Assembly: GCF_017377775.1 (NCBI RefSeq)
Contig: NZ_JAFVLN010000005.1
Coordinates: forward strand, 1 to 64,000
DNA length: 64,000 bases
Origin: Streptomyces sp. VRA16 Mangrove soil
GTDB taxonomy: Bacteria > Actinomycetota > Actinomycetes > Streptomycetales > Streptomycetaceae
Direction of reading: 5' to 3'
Every line of letters starts with the position of its first letter. Within the stretch, counting starts at the first letter, position 1. Shown one piece after another: positions 53,862 to 62,009 of the stretch. The notes below the pieces were generated by a model. The model searched no databases, had not been told where the DNA came from, and saw nothing but the letters and a program-made list of their open reading frames with translations. A program made the position numbers and the translations under genes.

Positions 53862-54601
53862 TCTTGGCGTGGGTGGTGTTGTGACGCCGCTGCCACCGCT
53901 TGAGCCGACGCCCCTTGAACGGGACCCGCACGTTGCGGGCCGCGCCCTGATACGCCTTATCCGCCCAGCATTTGAGGTCCGCCTCGACGAGGGCGTCGAT
54001 GATGCCGTGTTCGCGGGCCGCCGTCAGGTCGTGCGTCGCACCGGGCAGCGCGTGCGAAGCCCACAGCAGCCGGCCGAACGGATCGGTCAGCACCTGTACG
54101 TTCATGCCGTGGTGCCGCTTCTTCCCGGAGTAGTAGGGCCGGTCGGCGGCGATCCGGTCGATCGGCAGCACCGTGCCGTCCAGGATCACGCACGCCTTCG
54201 AGCGGGCCGCCACCATCGCTTCGTCGAGCGTCGGCGCGAGCACGGCAAGAACGTCGATCGCCGCGCGGACGTAGCGGTACACGGTGGCGATCCCGATACC
54301 GAACCCGGCCGCGAGCTGGGCGTAGGTGTCACCGCACCGCAGATGCGCCAGTGCGAGCAGGGCCTGACGGCCCGCGGTCAGCCGCCTCCACCGCGTGCCG
54401 ATCTCCTGCCTGCGGGAGGTGAGTTGCCCGGCCAGATGCCGCAGAGTACGGGTCGACAGATCGATCGCCGACGGATAGACAAGCAAGCGAAGCTCCTGGT
54501 GGGACACGGTGAATCTTGGTCGAGACACCGTCTACCAGGAGCTTCTTCATGTTGCGGGGCCGGTCAACTACCTGGCCTCACCGATAGGTTGGAAGAGGCT
54601 C
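53862..54601 (-). mobile_element. Truncated IS5-type element, left copy
   Basis: The intact end at 54586-54601 reads inward GAGCCTCTTCCAACCT. The transposase runs from about 54528 leftward: RFTVSHQELRLLVYPSAIDL, TYAQLAAGFGIGIATVYRYV, VILDGTVLPIDR (first Asp), MNVQVLTDPFGRLLWASHAL, CWADKAYQGA (second Asp). It breaks off after RRHNTTHAKIR, before the last catalytic Glu helix, where unrelated sequence begins near 53862. Inactive. Confidence 0.75.
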
Positions 54602-54909
54602 ACTGGACAGACCCCCTCCTGGAGGGTGAGCAGGGACCACAGGGCGTCTACCCCGGCGGGCCTGCCTCGGCCTGGCGAACACTCGAAGCCTTCGGGGCAC
54701 CCCCAGAAGACCTGCCCGGACGAAGCAGTGCGCGTGCCGCCGAGAGGCCCCCTGGGCTCGCTCGTTGTGACGGCGGGCGCTCATCGTGCCACTCGTCGTC
54801 CGCGAGGGTTCGGTGAGCGGACCGACAGGCTGTGAGAGCAGTCCCGGGATGACGACAATTCGTGGGCTTCGCATCCCACATCGTGCCGGGAGGCCTGTTG
54901 TCACTCTTC

Positions 54910-56640
54910 ATGCGAGGTTCCAGAAGACAGCGAACCATTGCCGCATCCCTCTACGCCTTGATGCTCGTGGCGGGCCTCGTCGCTTCGACGGCGCAGGCTT
55001 CGCCACGCTCACACCAGGTCCAGTCCGCCATGGCCGCGACACCTCCGGCGATGAACTGCGCGCAGGCAGCCCAACTGGATGTCACCGGCGTCCCGGGCGC
55101 ACCGGCGAGCGTCATCTCGGCGACCGTCGTCGCCGCTACCGACAACTCTCTCGGCAAGTGGGAGGCCTGCCGGGTGAAGGGACTCGTCGCTCCCCAGATC
55201 CAGTTCGAACTGATGCTGCCGACCAAGACCTGGGCGGGACGATACCTGCAGACCGGCTGCGGCGGTTTCTGCGGCAACGTCAGTTACGACACCTCGGCGG
55301 CCTACGGCTGTGCCCCTCTCACCGACGGGACGTTCGCGGTGGCCGCCGACAACGAGGGGCACTACGGAGCGAGCGCCACCGACGGGCTCTTCGGCGCGGA
55401 CCCGCAACTGCGGGTCGACTTCGGCTACCGCTCCCAGCACCTGACCTCCTTGGTGGCCAAGGAGATCGTCAAGCGGTTCTACGGGCAGTCCGCGTCGAAG
55501 TCGTACTTCGCGGGTTGCTCCGAGGGCGGCGACCAGGCCCTGACCGAGGTGCAGCGCTACCCTCAAGACTTCGACGGCGTCGTCGCCGGGGCTCCCGCGT
55601 CGAACATGACTGCGCTGGCCGTCTTCGACCAGGCGTGGAACGCCAAAGCCGTACTGGACCGTACCGGCAGTCCGATCCTCTCGGTGAACGATCTCGCCGG
55701 CCTGCATGCGGCCGTGATCGACGCCTGCGACACCCTGGACGGCACCAAGGACGGGCTGATCAGCGACTCGCAGAGCTGCTCCTTCGATCCGAAGAGCATC
55801 GCCTGTCCGGCGGCCGCCGACGCCCCGTCCGGTTTCTGCCTCACGCCGGTCCAGATCGAGGCGGTCCGCAAGGTCTACGGTGGGGTGCGGGACGAGAAGA
55901 ACCAGCTGCTGTATCCGGGCGCCCAGCCCCGCGGTTCGGAACTCAACTGGGCGGGATGGCTCATTCCGCGGAGCCAGGGAACACTCTCCAACCAGGGCGG
56001 CTTCGCCGTGAATACGGTGCGCTGGCTCGCCTACCCGGGACCGAGGCCCTCTCTGAGCCTTGACGACATCCAGTTCACCGAGAAGAGCTTCCGGGAGATC
56101 ACAGGCCGAGTCTCGGGAATCTATGACTCCACCAACCCTGACCTGAGCGCCTTCCGTCGACACGGCGGCAAGCTGATCATGTGGCACGGCGAGGCCGACC
56201 CGGCCATACCCCCGGCCGGCACCATCGCGTACTACCAAGCGGTCGCCAAGCAGATGGGCGGACTGGCCCGCACCCAGGAGTTCGCCCGGCTCTTCATGCT
56301 GCCGGGCGTCGCCCACTGCAACGGCGGTCAGGGACCCGACAAGTTCGACGCGCTCACCGCGGTGGTCGACTGGGTGGAGAGCGGTAAGGCACCGAAAAGC
56401 ATGATGACCAGCAAGGTCAGCACCTCGGGAGCGGTCACCGCGACTCGCCCCGCCTACCCGTGGCCTCTGATGGCCGTGAACACCACGGGTGGGCCAGTCG
56501 ATCAGGCGTCGAGCTACACGGCACAACCGCGCCGGTCGGCACACCAGACCACCGACTGGCTGGGCAGTTTCCGATCGGGCTACGAGAAGACCTGTGAATG
56601 GGTGAACGGGAAGTGGGTCTGCCACAAAGGCAAGGCCTGA
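54910..56640 (+). CDS. Secreted tannase/feruloyl-esterase family protein
   Basis: About 576 residues from MRGSRRQRTIAASLYALMLV (a TTG at 54898 with GGGAGG, or the GTG at 54862, are alternative starts). The signal peptide ends near ASTAQA. The alpha/beta-hydrolase triad is visible: Ser in YFAGCSEGGDQAL, Asp in LIMWHGEADPAIPPAGT, His in LPGVAHCNGG, with the paired cysteines typical of tannases (NCAQAAQLDV, GCGGFCGN). Probably hydrolyses plant phenolic esters outside the cell. It is flanked by two oppositely oriented copies of one IS5-type element. The C-terminal ~60 residues (YEKTCEWVNGKWVCHKG) are an unusual addition. Confidence 0.88.
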   Translation: MRGSRRQRTIAASLYALMLVAGLVASTAQASPRSHQVQSAMAATPPAMNCAQAAQLDVTGVPGAPASVISATVVAATDNSLGKWEACRVKGLVAPQIQFELMLPTKTWAGRYLQTGCGGFCGNVSYDTSAAYGCAPLTDGTFAVAADNEGHYGASATDGLFGADPQLRVDFGYRSQHLTSLVAKEIVKRFYGQSASKSYFAGCSEGGDQALTEVQRYPQDFDGVVAGAPASNMTALAVFDQAWNAKAVLDRTGSPILSVNDLAGLHAAVIDACDTLDGTKDGLISDSQSCSFDPKSIACPAAADAPSGFCLTPVQIEAVRKVYGGVRDEKNQLLYPGAQPRGSELNWAGWLIPRSQGTLSNQGGFAVNTVRWLAYPGPRPSLSLDDIQFTEKSFREITGRVSGIYDSTNPDLSAFRRHGGKLIMWHGEADPAIPPAGTIAYYQAVAKQMGGLARTQEFARLFMLPGVAHCNGGQGPDKFDALTAVVDWVESGKAPKSMMTSKVSTSGAVTATRPAYPWPLMAVNTTGGPVDQASSYTAQPRRSAHQTTDWLGSFRSGYEKTCEWVNGKWVCHKGKA

Positions 56641-56711
56641 CACCGCACGGGGAAGGAGGGACTTCTGAATAGGGTGTGGCTCTTCTGAACGGATGGCCGC
56701 GACCACGCGGT

Positions 56712-57175
56712 GAGCCGCTTCCAAGGTGGCGCTGCTGACCGCGAGTTGGACGGCACTGCGCAACGACGAAGCTCCTGGTGAACGGGGTCTCGCCCAAGAT
56801 CACCCGTGTCCGCCAGGAGCTTCGCGTGCTTCTTGGCCGGACAACTCAGCGCCAAGCGGCAGGAGATCGGGACGCGGTGGCGACGCCTTCCCGCCGGACG
56901 CCAGGCCCTGCCAGCCCTCGCCCACCTGCGGTGCGGTGACACGTACGCCCAGCTCGCCGCCGGGTTCGGCATCGGAAGCGCGGCCGTCTTCCGCTACATA
57001 CGCGAGGCCATCGACGTCCTGGCCGCCTTCGCCCCGACCCTGGGCGAGGCAATGAAGACGATCCGCATGAAGACGTTCGTCATCCTGCTCCCGATCGAGC
57101 ACCAACCGGATCACCGACGTGGTCAAGGCCGTAGTCGCCCTTCACCACACATCAGCATCAGGTTGGAAAGGGCTC
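56712..57175 (+). mobile_element. 464-bp internally deleted IS5 derivative
   Basis: Both ends are present: GAGCCGCTTCCAAGGT at 56712 and, from 57175 inward, GAGCCCTTTCCAACCT. Inside, the transposase N-terminus (LAGQLSAKRQEIGTRWRRLP, TYAQLAAGFGIGSAAVFRYI) is joined near 57080 to the extreme C-terminus (TDVVKAVVALHHTSASGWKG) with the whole DDE core deleted. It is a MITE-like relative of the copy at 53862-54601. Confidence 0.75.
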
Positions 57176-57480
57176 ATGGCGTCCCCGTGAACGGCCTGAT
57201 CCTGCTCAAGTCGGCCTCCGGTAAAGCTGCGCCGACGGTTGGGGCGTCGGCCAGTGGGGCGAGGGCGACGGTATGAGCCACAGCGATCAGGGGGTATGCC
57301 GAAATGGCCCTCACCTCCTGGAGCAGCGCATTTGCTGTCGCCCATAGACGAGGATGCGAAGGGCTCTCTGCCGTCCGGTGCGGAGACAGGCCGGCACCGG
57401 GCTGCTATCGGCACCCGTCCGGCGCGCGTGTGGCGACGTATTACCAGTGACAGACATGCAGTCCTGGTGAGGCGAGTGCG

Positions 57481-57624
57481 ATGACGCAGGAAGAGTTCAG
57501 GCGGCTCATGGAGCAGGCTCGCGCAGAAGTCCGGCGCACCACCCTGGCTCGACGGGACGTCAGCGCCAGGGATCTGTACGAAGCCCGCGCGCGGCACGAG
57601 GAGTTCGGCGCCTGCGCTCATTGA
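57481..57624 (+). CDS. Possible small protein (47 aa)
   Basis: MTQEEFRRLMEQARAEVRRT continues to a stop at 57624 (DLYEARARHEEFGACAH). It is charged and helical, with a purine-rich GAGGCGAG before the ATG. Composition is coding-like but there is no family evidence. Bases 57176-57480 and 57625-57823 hold no other supported gene. Confidence 0.4.
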   Translation: MTQEEFRRLMEQARAEVRRTTLARRDVSARDLYEARARHEEFGACAH

Positions 57625-57823
57625 GGTTGAGGACGTTATGGTCGGCAGAATGCCGTGAGCGGGTGGGAGGGGTGGGCACGACCGCCGGGAAGGCACCGCA
57701 ACCTCCCCGGCCCGACTGCGCCGGCCCGTGTGCACCCCGGATACCCATGCAATCACCGAGGCTGGCCTGTGTGCGGAGGCCGTCCGGCGCAGGCCGTCCC
57801 GCCGGCCGGCGTGCGCGGTCGTG

Positions 57824-58471
57824 TCAGCTCTTCGGCATGAGGACGGAGTCGATGATGTAGACGTTGGCGTTGGCGGTCTTGACGTTGCCGCAGACGACGT
57901 TGGCGCTGTCGTTGACCTTGTAGTTCTCGCCGGAGCCGGAGGTGGTGAGCTTCGACTTCTCCAGGGTGTCGAAGGAGCCGTTCTCCAGGTCCTTGGGCGC
58001 CAGCTTCTGGCCCACGACGTGGTAGGTCAGGATCTTGGTCAGCTGCGCCTTGTCGTTGAGGACCTTGTCCAGGTCCGCCTTCGGGATCTTCGCGAACGCC
58101 TCGTTCGTCGGCGCGAAGACCGTGATGTTCTTGGCGTTGTTCAGGGTGTCGACGAGACCGGCCTTCTTCACCGCCGTGACCAGCGTCGACAGGTCGGGGT
58201 TGTTCGAGGCGGCGGTGGCCACCGGGTCCTTGGCCATGCCCTCGAAGGAACCCGCGCCCTCCTTGGGGACAGCGGAACAGGCCGGGCCGAACGGCTCGTC
58301 GGCGGTGCTCATGTCGTCGGAGGGGCTGGCCATGTCCGACCCCTTCGATGCGGATGAGGCGCTGTCGGAGGCCTTGTCCTTGGAGTCGCTGTCGGAGCAC
58401 GCGGTCAGGGCCAGCGGCAGCATGGCCGCGGCGGCGACGGCGACGGCGACACGACGAAGGCGAGTCTGCAT
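57824..58471 (-). CDS. Fasciclin-domain lipoprotein
   Basis: This 215-residue protein has a lipoprotein signal (MQTRLRRVAVAVAAAAMLPL, lipobox LTAC). A Ser/Asp linker leads to one fasciclin (FAS1) domain: NPDLSTLVTAVKKAGLVDTL, ITVFAPTNEAFAKIPKADLD, LTKILTYHVVGQKLAP, ending YIIDSVLMPKS. It is related to the MPT70/MPT83-type secreted fasciclins of the mycobacterial SigK regulon. It has its own SigK-type promoter at 58524-58551. The FAS1 domain is nearly identical to that of the paralogue at 59889, indicating a local duplication. Confidence 0.9.
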   Translation of the reverse strand: MQTRLRRVAVAVAAAAMLPLALTACSDSDSKDKASDSASSASKGSDMASPSDDMSTADEPFGPACSAVPKEGAGSFEGMAKDPVATAASNNPDLSTLVTAVKKAGLVDTLNNAKNITVFAPTNEAFAKIPKADLDKVLNDKAQLTKILTYHVVGQKLAPKDLENGSFDTLEKSKLTTSGSGENYKVNDSANVVCGNVKTANANVYIIDSVLMPKS

Positions 58472-58523
58472 GAAAATCCCTCAACGATCGGAACTGTGGA
58501 GGCCATCCGCCTCCATCGCCGGG

Positions 58524-58551
58524 AATCCGGTGCGGTCGCCGCCGCGGATTG
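58524..58551 (-). promoter_or_regulatory. Candidate SigK promoter of fasciclin lipoprotein gene
   Basis: CAATCC (58546-58551), 16-bp spacer, CGGATT (58524-58529), read on the minus strand. It lies 52 bp upstream of the ATG. The same pair precedes three other units in this block. Confidence 0.6.
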
Positions 58552-58606
58552 GTCGGTTCCTCGAAAGCGTGAAATCCAAGGGGAGGAGAGCCCTCGTCCG
58601 CCTGGG

Positions 58607-59107
58607 TCAGCCCGAGTGCCGGGAGCGCCAGTACGGGTTGTCGTGAGGGAGCCCTCCGCTGACTCTTCCGTACATGCCGCCGGTCATCAGCAGCAGTCCG
58701 ACGGCGAAGCTGAACAGCACGTTCTGCATCCGGAAGTTGAGAAAGTTGAAGCGGCTGTCCAGCGCGAACAGGAACGCGAATCCGGCCAGCAGGAAGCCGA
58801 TGCCGAGCATCATGTTCACGGTGGACGCGGTGTTCCCGCCACGGACGGCGGCCGCCAGAAGGACGCCACCGACCAGCAAGGACAGGACGCTCAGAGCACC
58901 GTTGGTGTTGAGACCGAGGGCGGTGTTGGCGCCGGTGTCGAAGAAGCCGATACGGCGGATGAGCCCCAGGGCGCCGAACGCCAGCAGGAACACGCCCATG
59001 GATCCGGCGCTGAACCGGTAGACCCGGCTCAGGCGGTGGTCGACCGGCAAGTGATCGTCGAGTTTCACCCGCGGTCGGGCGTGGGGGCCGGCGTGCAGTG
59101 TGGTCAT
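58607..59107 (-). CDS. DUF4383 membrane protein
   Basis: This 166-residue protein has four hydrophobic segments (SAGSMGVFLLAFGALGLIRR, ALSVLSLLVGGVLLAAAVRG, MMLGIGFLLAGFAFLFAL, NVLFSFAVGLLLMTGGMYG). GFFDTG and NTASTVNMMLG are typical of DUF4383. It starts 43 bp after the SH3 gene, with AAGGAGG before the ATG, so it is probably co-transcribed with that gene. Function unknown. Confidence 0.85.
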   Translation of the reverse strand: MTTLHAGPHARPRVKLDDHLPVDHRLSRVYRFSAGSMGVFLLAFGALGLIRRIGFFDTGANTALGLNTNGALSVLSLLVGGVLLAAAVRGGNTASTVNMMLGIGFLLAGFAFLFALDSRFNFLNFRMQNVLFSFAVGLLLMTGGMYGRVSGGLPHDNPYWRSRHSG

Positions 59108-59149
59108 GGCGAGAACCTCCTTGCCCCTCCTGGCGGATACGGGCAGCTG

Positions 59150-59596
59150 TCAGCAACTGGGCGGCTGCCAGCCGGTGGGCCGGACATGGGCGGCGCTGAT
59201 CCAGCCGTGGGCGTCGTTGTCGAAGTACCAGACCGACGTTCCGTCCGCGTGGCCGCCGTCGGTCTGGCAGAACAGCCGGAGGTGGGAGCCCGCGGGCAGC
59301 GTGGCGGTGGCCCTCGCGTGCGTGGTCGGCGCGTCACGGACGTAGACCTCGGTCCGTGCCGTGACGATGGCCGGAGCGGCATGGTCGTCATGCCCGTTCC
59401 CGGACCAGGTCCCGGCCCCGGACTCCGTCCAGGACCCCGACCAGGTCCAGGTCTCAGACCAGGAGCCGCCGGGCCCCCAGTCGTCCGGATCCCAGCCGGA
59501 GGCGTGGGCGCTGCCGCCGACGGCGAGGCCGGTCAGGGCGAAGGCCCCTGTCAGGGCGACGGCGCAGGCCCGGGTGCGGATCTTCGAGTGGTTCAT
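59150..59596 (-). CDS. Secreted SH3-domain protein
   Basis: This 148-residue protein starts at MNHSKIRTRACAVALTGAFA (GAGGAGGAG upstream) with a signal peptide ending near GSAHA. A Trp/Gly/Ser-rich spacer (WDPDDWGPGGSWSETWTWSG) is followed by a bacterial SH3 domain (EVYVRDAPTTHARATATLPA, WYFDNDAHGWISAAHVRPT). Probably binds cell wall. Driven by a SigK-type promoter at 59691-59719. Confidence 0.85.
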   Translation of the reverse strand: MNHSKIRTRACAVALTGAFALTGLAVGGSAHASGWDPDDWGPGGSWSETWTWSGSWTESGAGTWSGNGHDDHAAPAIVTARTEVYVRDAPTTHARATATLPAGSHLRLFCQTDGGHADGTSVWYFDNDAHGWISAAHVRPTGWQPPSC

Positions 59597-59690
59597 GGCC
59601 GACTCCTCCTCAGAGACGCCCCTCCTGTCCCGTGCGCCCGCGGGTCCCGCTGCGAATGGCGCCGCACCACCGGGTGTGCCCTCCACGGGT

Positions 59691-59719
59691 AATCCGGCGC
59701 CGGTATCCGCCGCGGATTG
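59691..59719 (-). promoter_or_regulatory. Candidate SigK promoter of SH3/DUF4383 unit
   Basis: CAATCC (59714-59719), 17-bp spacer, CGGATT (59691-59696), minus strand, 95 bp upstream of the SH3 gene start. It lies back to back with the plus-strand promoter at 59749. Confidence 0.55.
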
Positions 59720-59748
59720 CCGAAAGTGTCGAAATTCTCAAAACGAGG

Positions 59749-59776
59749 CAATCCGGATCTCGTGTGGCGTCGAATT
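59749..59776 (+). promoter_or_regulatory. Candidate SigK promoter of second fasciclin gene
   Basis: CAATCC (59749-59754), 16-bp spacer, CGAATT (59771-59776), 112 bp upstream of the ATG at 59889. The -10 differs by one base from the other three copies. Confidence 0.6.
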
Positions 59777-59888
59777 ACTGGTGTGAGGGCGCGAATGACG
59801 CGCCGGCCCCGGTAGCCCGCGCTCTCACCGGTCCCGGGCCGCTCGGGGGCCCGGCGGGTCCGCAGCCCGCCGCAAAGGAGTGTTGATC

Positions 59889-60470
59889 ATGACTGCTCAT
59901 CGAGTAAGCACCCGGATCCTGGTCGGAACGGCGGCGCTCGCGCTCCCGTTCTCGCTGGCGGCGCTGACCCCGGCCGCCTCGGCCGACGGCATGACGGGCC
60001 CGTTCGGCTCCGCCTGCTCCTCCGTCCCCAAGGACGGTGCGGGCAGCTTCGAGGGCATGGCCAAGGACCCGGTGGCCACCGCCGCCTCGCACAACCCCGA
60101 CCTGTCGACGCTGGTCACGGCGGTGAAGAAGGCCGGTCTCGTCGACACCCTGAACAACGCCAAGGACATCACGGTCTTCGCGCCGACGAACGAGGCGTTC
60201 GCGAAGATCCCGAAGGCGGACCTGGACAAGGTCCTGAACGACAAGGCGCAGCTGACCAAGATCCTCACGTACCACGTGGTGGGTCAGAAGGTCACGCAGG
60301 ACAAGCTGGCTGACGGCAGCTTCAGGACGCTGGAGGGCGGCAAGCTGACGACCTCGGGCTCCGGCGAGAAGTTCAAGGTCAACGACAGCGCGAACATTGT
60401 CTGTGGCGATGTGCAGACCTCGAACGCCACTGTCCACATCATCGACAGTGTCCTGATGCCCAAGAGCTGA
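59889..60470 (+). CDS. Secreted fasciclin-domain protein
   Basis: This 193-residue protein starts at MTAHRVSTRILVGTAALALP with AAGGAG 8 bases before it. A standard signal peptide (cleavage near ASADG) replaces the lipobox of its paralogue. One FAS1 domain: NPDLSTLVTAVKKAGLVDTL, ITVFAPTNEAFAKIPKADLD, ILTYHVVGQKVTQDKLADGS, HIIDSVLMPKS. Likely a secreted adhesion-type protein. Together the lipid-anchored and free forms mirror the MPT83/MPT70 pair of mycobacteria. Confidence 0.92.
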   Translation: MTAHRVSTRILVGTAALALPFSLAALTPAASADGMTGPFGSACSSVPKDGAGSFEGMAKDPVATAASHNPDLSTLVTAVKKAGLVDTLNNAKDITVFAPTNEAFAKIPKADLDKVLNDKAQLTKILTYHVVGQKVTQDKLADGSFRTLEGGKLTTSGSGEKFKVNDSANIVCGDVQTSNATVHIIDSVLMPKS

Positions 60471-60511
60471 CTGTACGACCGAACGGCGCGCAGTCGGAGG
60501 GAAAAGGGGAG

Positions 60512-60542
60512 TCAAGGGGTGCACCGAAGGTGCACCCCTTGA
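60512..60542. terminator. Shared terminator between fasciclin and rskA genes
   Basis: A perfect 14-bp stem (TCAAGGGGTGCACC and its complement) with a GAA loop between the convergent genes ending at 60470 and 60569. Confidence 0.85.
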
Positions 60543-60568
60543 ACATGGCCCGGGAGGGTCCGGACCGA

Positions 60569-61318
60569 TCAGGCGGGCAGCTGCAGCAGGACCACCGGCT
60601 GGGTGGTGGGCTGCTTGGAGCCGGCGTCCGGTTCGAGGGTGACGCCCACGCCGGACGCCTTGCCGACGGCGCCCGCCATCAGGACGCTCTGGCTCGTCCG
60701 GGAGGGGTCCATCAGGCCGGCCGGGCGCATCCGGTCCCCGTCGGCGAACCACAGTTGGTACACCTTGCCCTGTGGCGGCTTCGCCAGACCGGAGGCGACG
60801 AAGACGGCTTTGTCGCTGTCGTGCGAGACGACCACGGAGCCGCGCGCCGCGCCGCCGACGGCCGTTGAGGTCACCTTGGCGTCCGGAGCGGAGAGCACCT
60901 CGGTGATCTGGTCGGCCTGCCGCTGCGCGACCTGGGCCTGTTGACGGGCTTCGTCGGCCTGCTGGTGCTGCCACAGCGTCGTGCCGCCGAGCCCGGCAGC
61001 GGCCGCGACACAGGCGGCGAGCGCCCATCGCATGGCGCGCTCGCGACGTGCTGTGCGCGACAAGGCCGTCACCCCGGAATGGGAGTGCTCCTGCCGCACA
61101 CCGGCGATCTGCTCCATCACCTGGGTCTTGAGGCGGGGCGGTGGCGGCATGGTGGCCGCGAGCGCCAGCCGTCCGGCGGTCGCCGTCAGTTCACGTACCT
61201 CCTGGGCGCAGTCCTCGCACTTGGCCAGGTGCTGCTCGAACGCGACGCGCTCGTCCTCATCGAGGGCGTCCAGCGCGTAGGCGCCGGTCAGCGTGTGGAG
61301 GTCGGTCGAGGCGGTCAT
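60569..61318 (-). CDS. rskA: Anti-sigma factor RskA
   Basis: This 249-residue protein has an N-terminal zinc-binding anti-sigma domain (AFEQHLAKCEDCAQEVRELT; HxxxCxxC), a single membrane segment (AMRWALAACVAAAAGLGGTT, about 95-115), a coiled QAQVAQRQADQ stretch and an extracytoplasmic RskA domain (KVYQLWFADGDRMRPAGLMD ... GVGVTLEPDAGSKQPT). It holds SigK inactive at the membrane until proteolysed. The start overlaps the sigma gene stop by 4 bases, so the two are translationally coupled. Confidence 0.9.
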   Translation of the reverse strand: MTASTDLHTLTGAYALDALDEDERVAFEQHLAKCEDCAQEVRELTATAGRLALAATMPPPPRLKTQVMEQIAGVRQEHSHSGVTALSRTARRERAMRWALAACVAAAAGLGGTTLWQHQQADEARQQAQVAQRQADQITEVLSAPDAKVTSTAVGGAARGSVVVSHDSDKAVFVASGLAKPPQGKVYQLWFADGDRMRPAGLMDPSRTSQSVLMAGAVGKASGVGVTLEPDAGSKQPTTQPVVLLQLPA

Positions 61319-61899
61319 ACGGTCACCCCCAAGCAGTCGCGAAGCCGGATGAGACCGTCACGCAGCCGAGTCTTGATCGTGCCCAGCGGAGCGGACAGCG
61401 CCTCCGCCACCTCTTTGTAGGTGAGGCCCTGGTAGTACGCCAGCGTCACCGACTGACGCTGGATCTCACTGAGGGAACGCAGGCAGCGGCGCAGCTGTTC
61501 CCGCTCCAACTGTTCCTCCACCTGTTCACTCACCTCGTCGAACTCCGGGACCTGATCGAGCAGCGCGACCCGGTGGTCGCGCGCGGCAGCCGCCTCCACC
61601 GAGCGGATCCGGTCCACGGTGCGCCGGTGCGCCAAGGTGAGCACCCAGTTCAGGACCGTGCCCCGATCCGCGCGGTAGCGCGCCGCGGTACGCCAGACCT
61701 TGACGAACACTTCCTGAGCGACTTCCTCGGACTGGGCATGATCGCGCAGCAGCTTGCACACGACGCCGAACACGGGCGCAGCCACCGCCTCATAGATGAC
61801 GGAGAACGCCTCGCGATCCCCCTGCGCGACGAGGGCAAGCTGCTCCTGCAGATCAGGTCCACGGGCTGGAACGGGCCCGACCGGCCCGGGGTGTGTCAT
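61315..61899 (-). CDS. sigK: ECF sigma factor SigK
   Basis: This ~194-residue protein starts at MTHPGPVGPVPARGPDLQEQ (an ATG at 61917 is also possible). Region 2 is seen in VAAPVFGVVCKLLRDHAQSE, EVAQEVFVKVWRTAARYRAD and GTVLNWVLTLAHRRTVDRIR. Region 4 is seen in LSEIQRQSVTLAYYQGLTYK and EVAEALSAPLGTIKTRLRDG. It recognises promoters of the adjacent secreted-protein genes (candidate sites listed) and is held by RskA. The pairing and neighbouring fasciclins match the mycobacterial SigK locus. Confidence 0.88.
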   Translation of the reverse strand: MTHPGPVGPVPARGPDLQEQLALVAQGDREAFSVIYEAVAAPVFGVVCKLLRDHAQSEEVAQEVFVKVWRTAARYRADRGTVLNWVLTLAHRRTVDRIRSVEAAAARDHRVALLDQVPEFDEVSEQVEEQLEREQLRRCLRSLSEIQRQSVTLAYYQGLTYKEVAEALSAPLGTIKTRLRDGLIRLRDCLGVTV

Positions 61900-62009
61900 G
61901 TGCCGCCCTCCGAACACCGCTGGGCTGGGGCTGAGCAGGTGAAAGACACCAGTAACGCACAGCGTTGCCCTCCACTCGAATCAGGCCCGAAGTGCGCTTC
62001 GGCCAGGAG

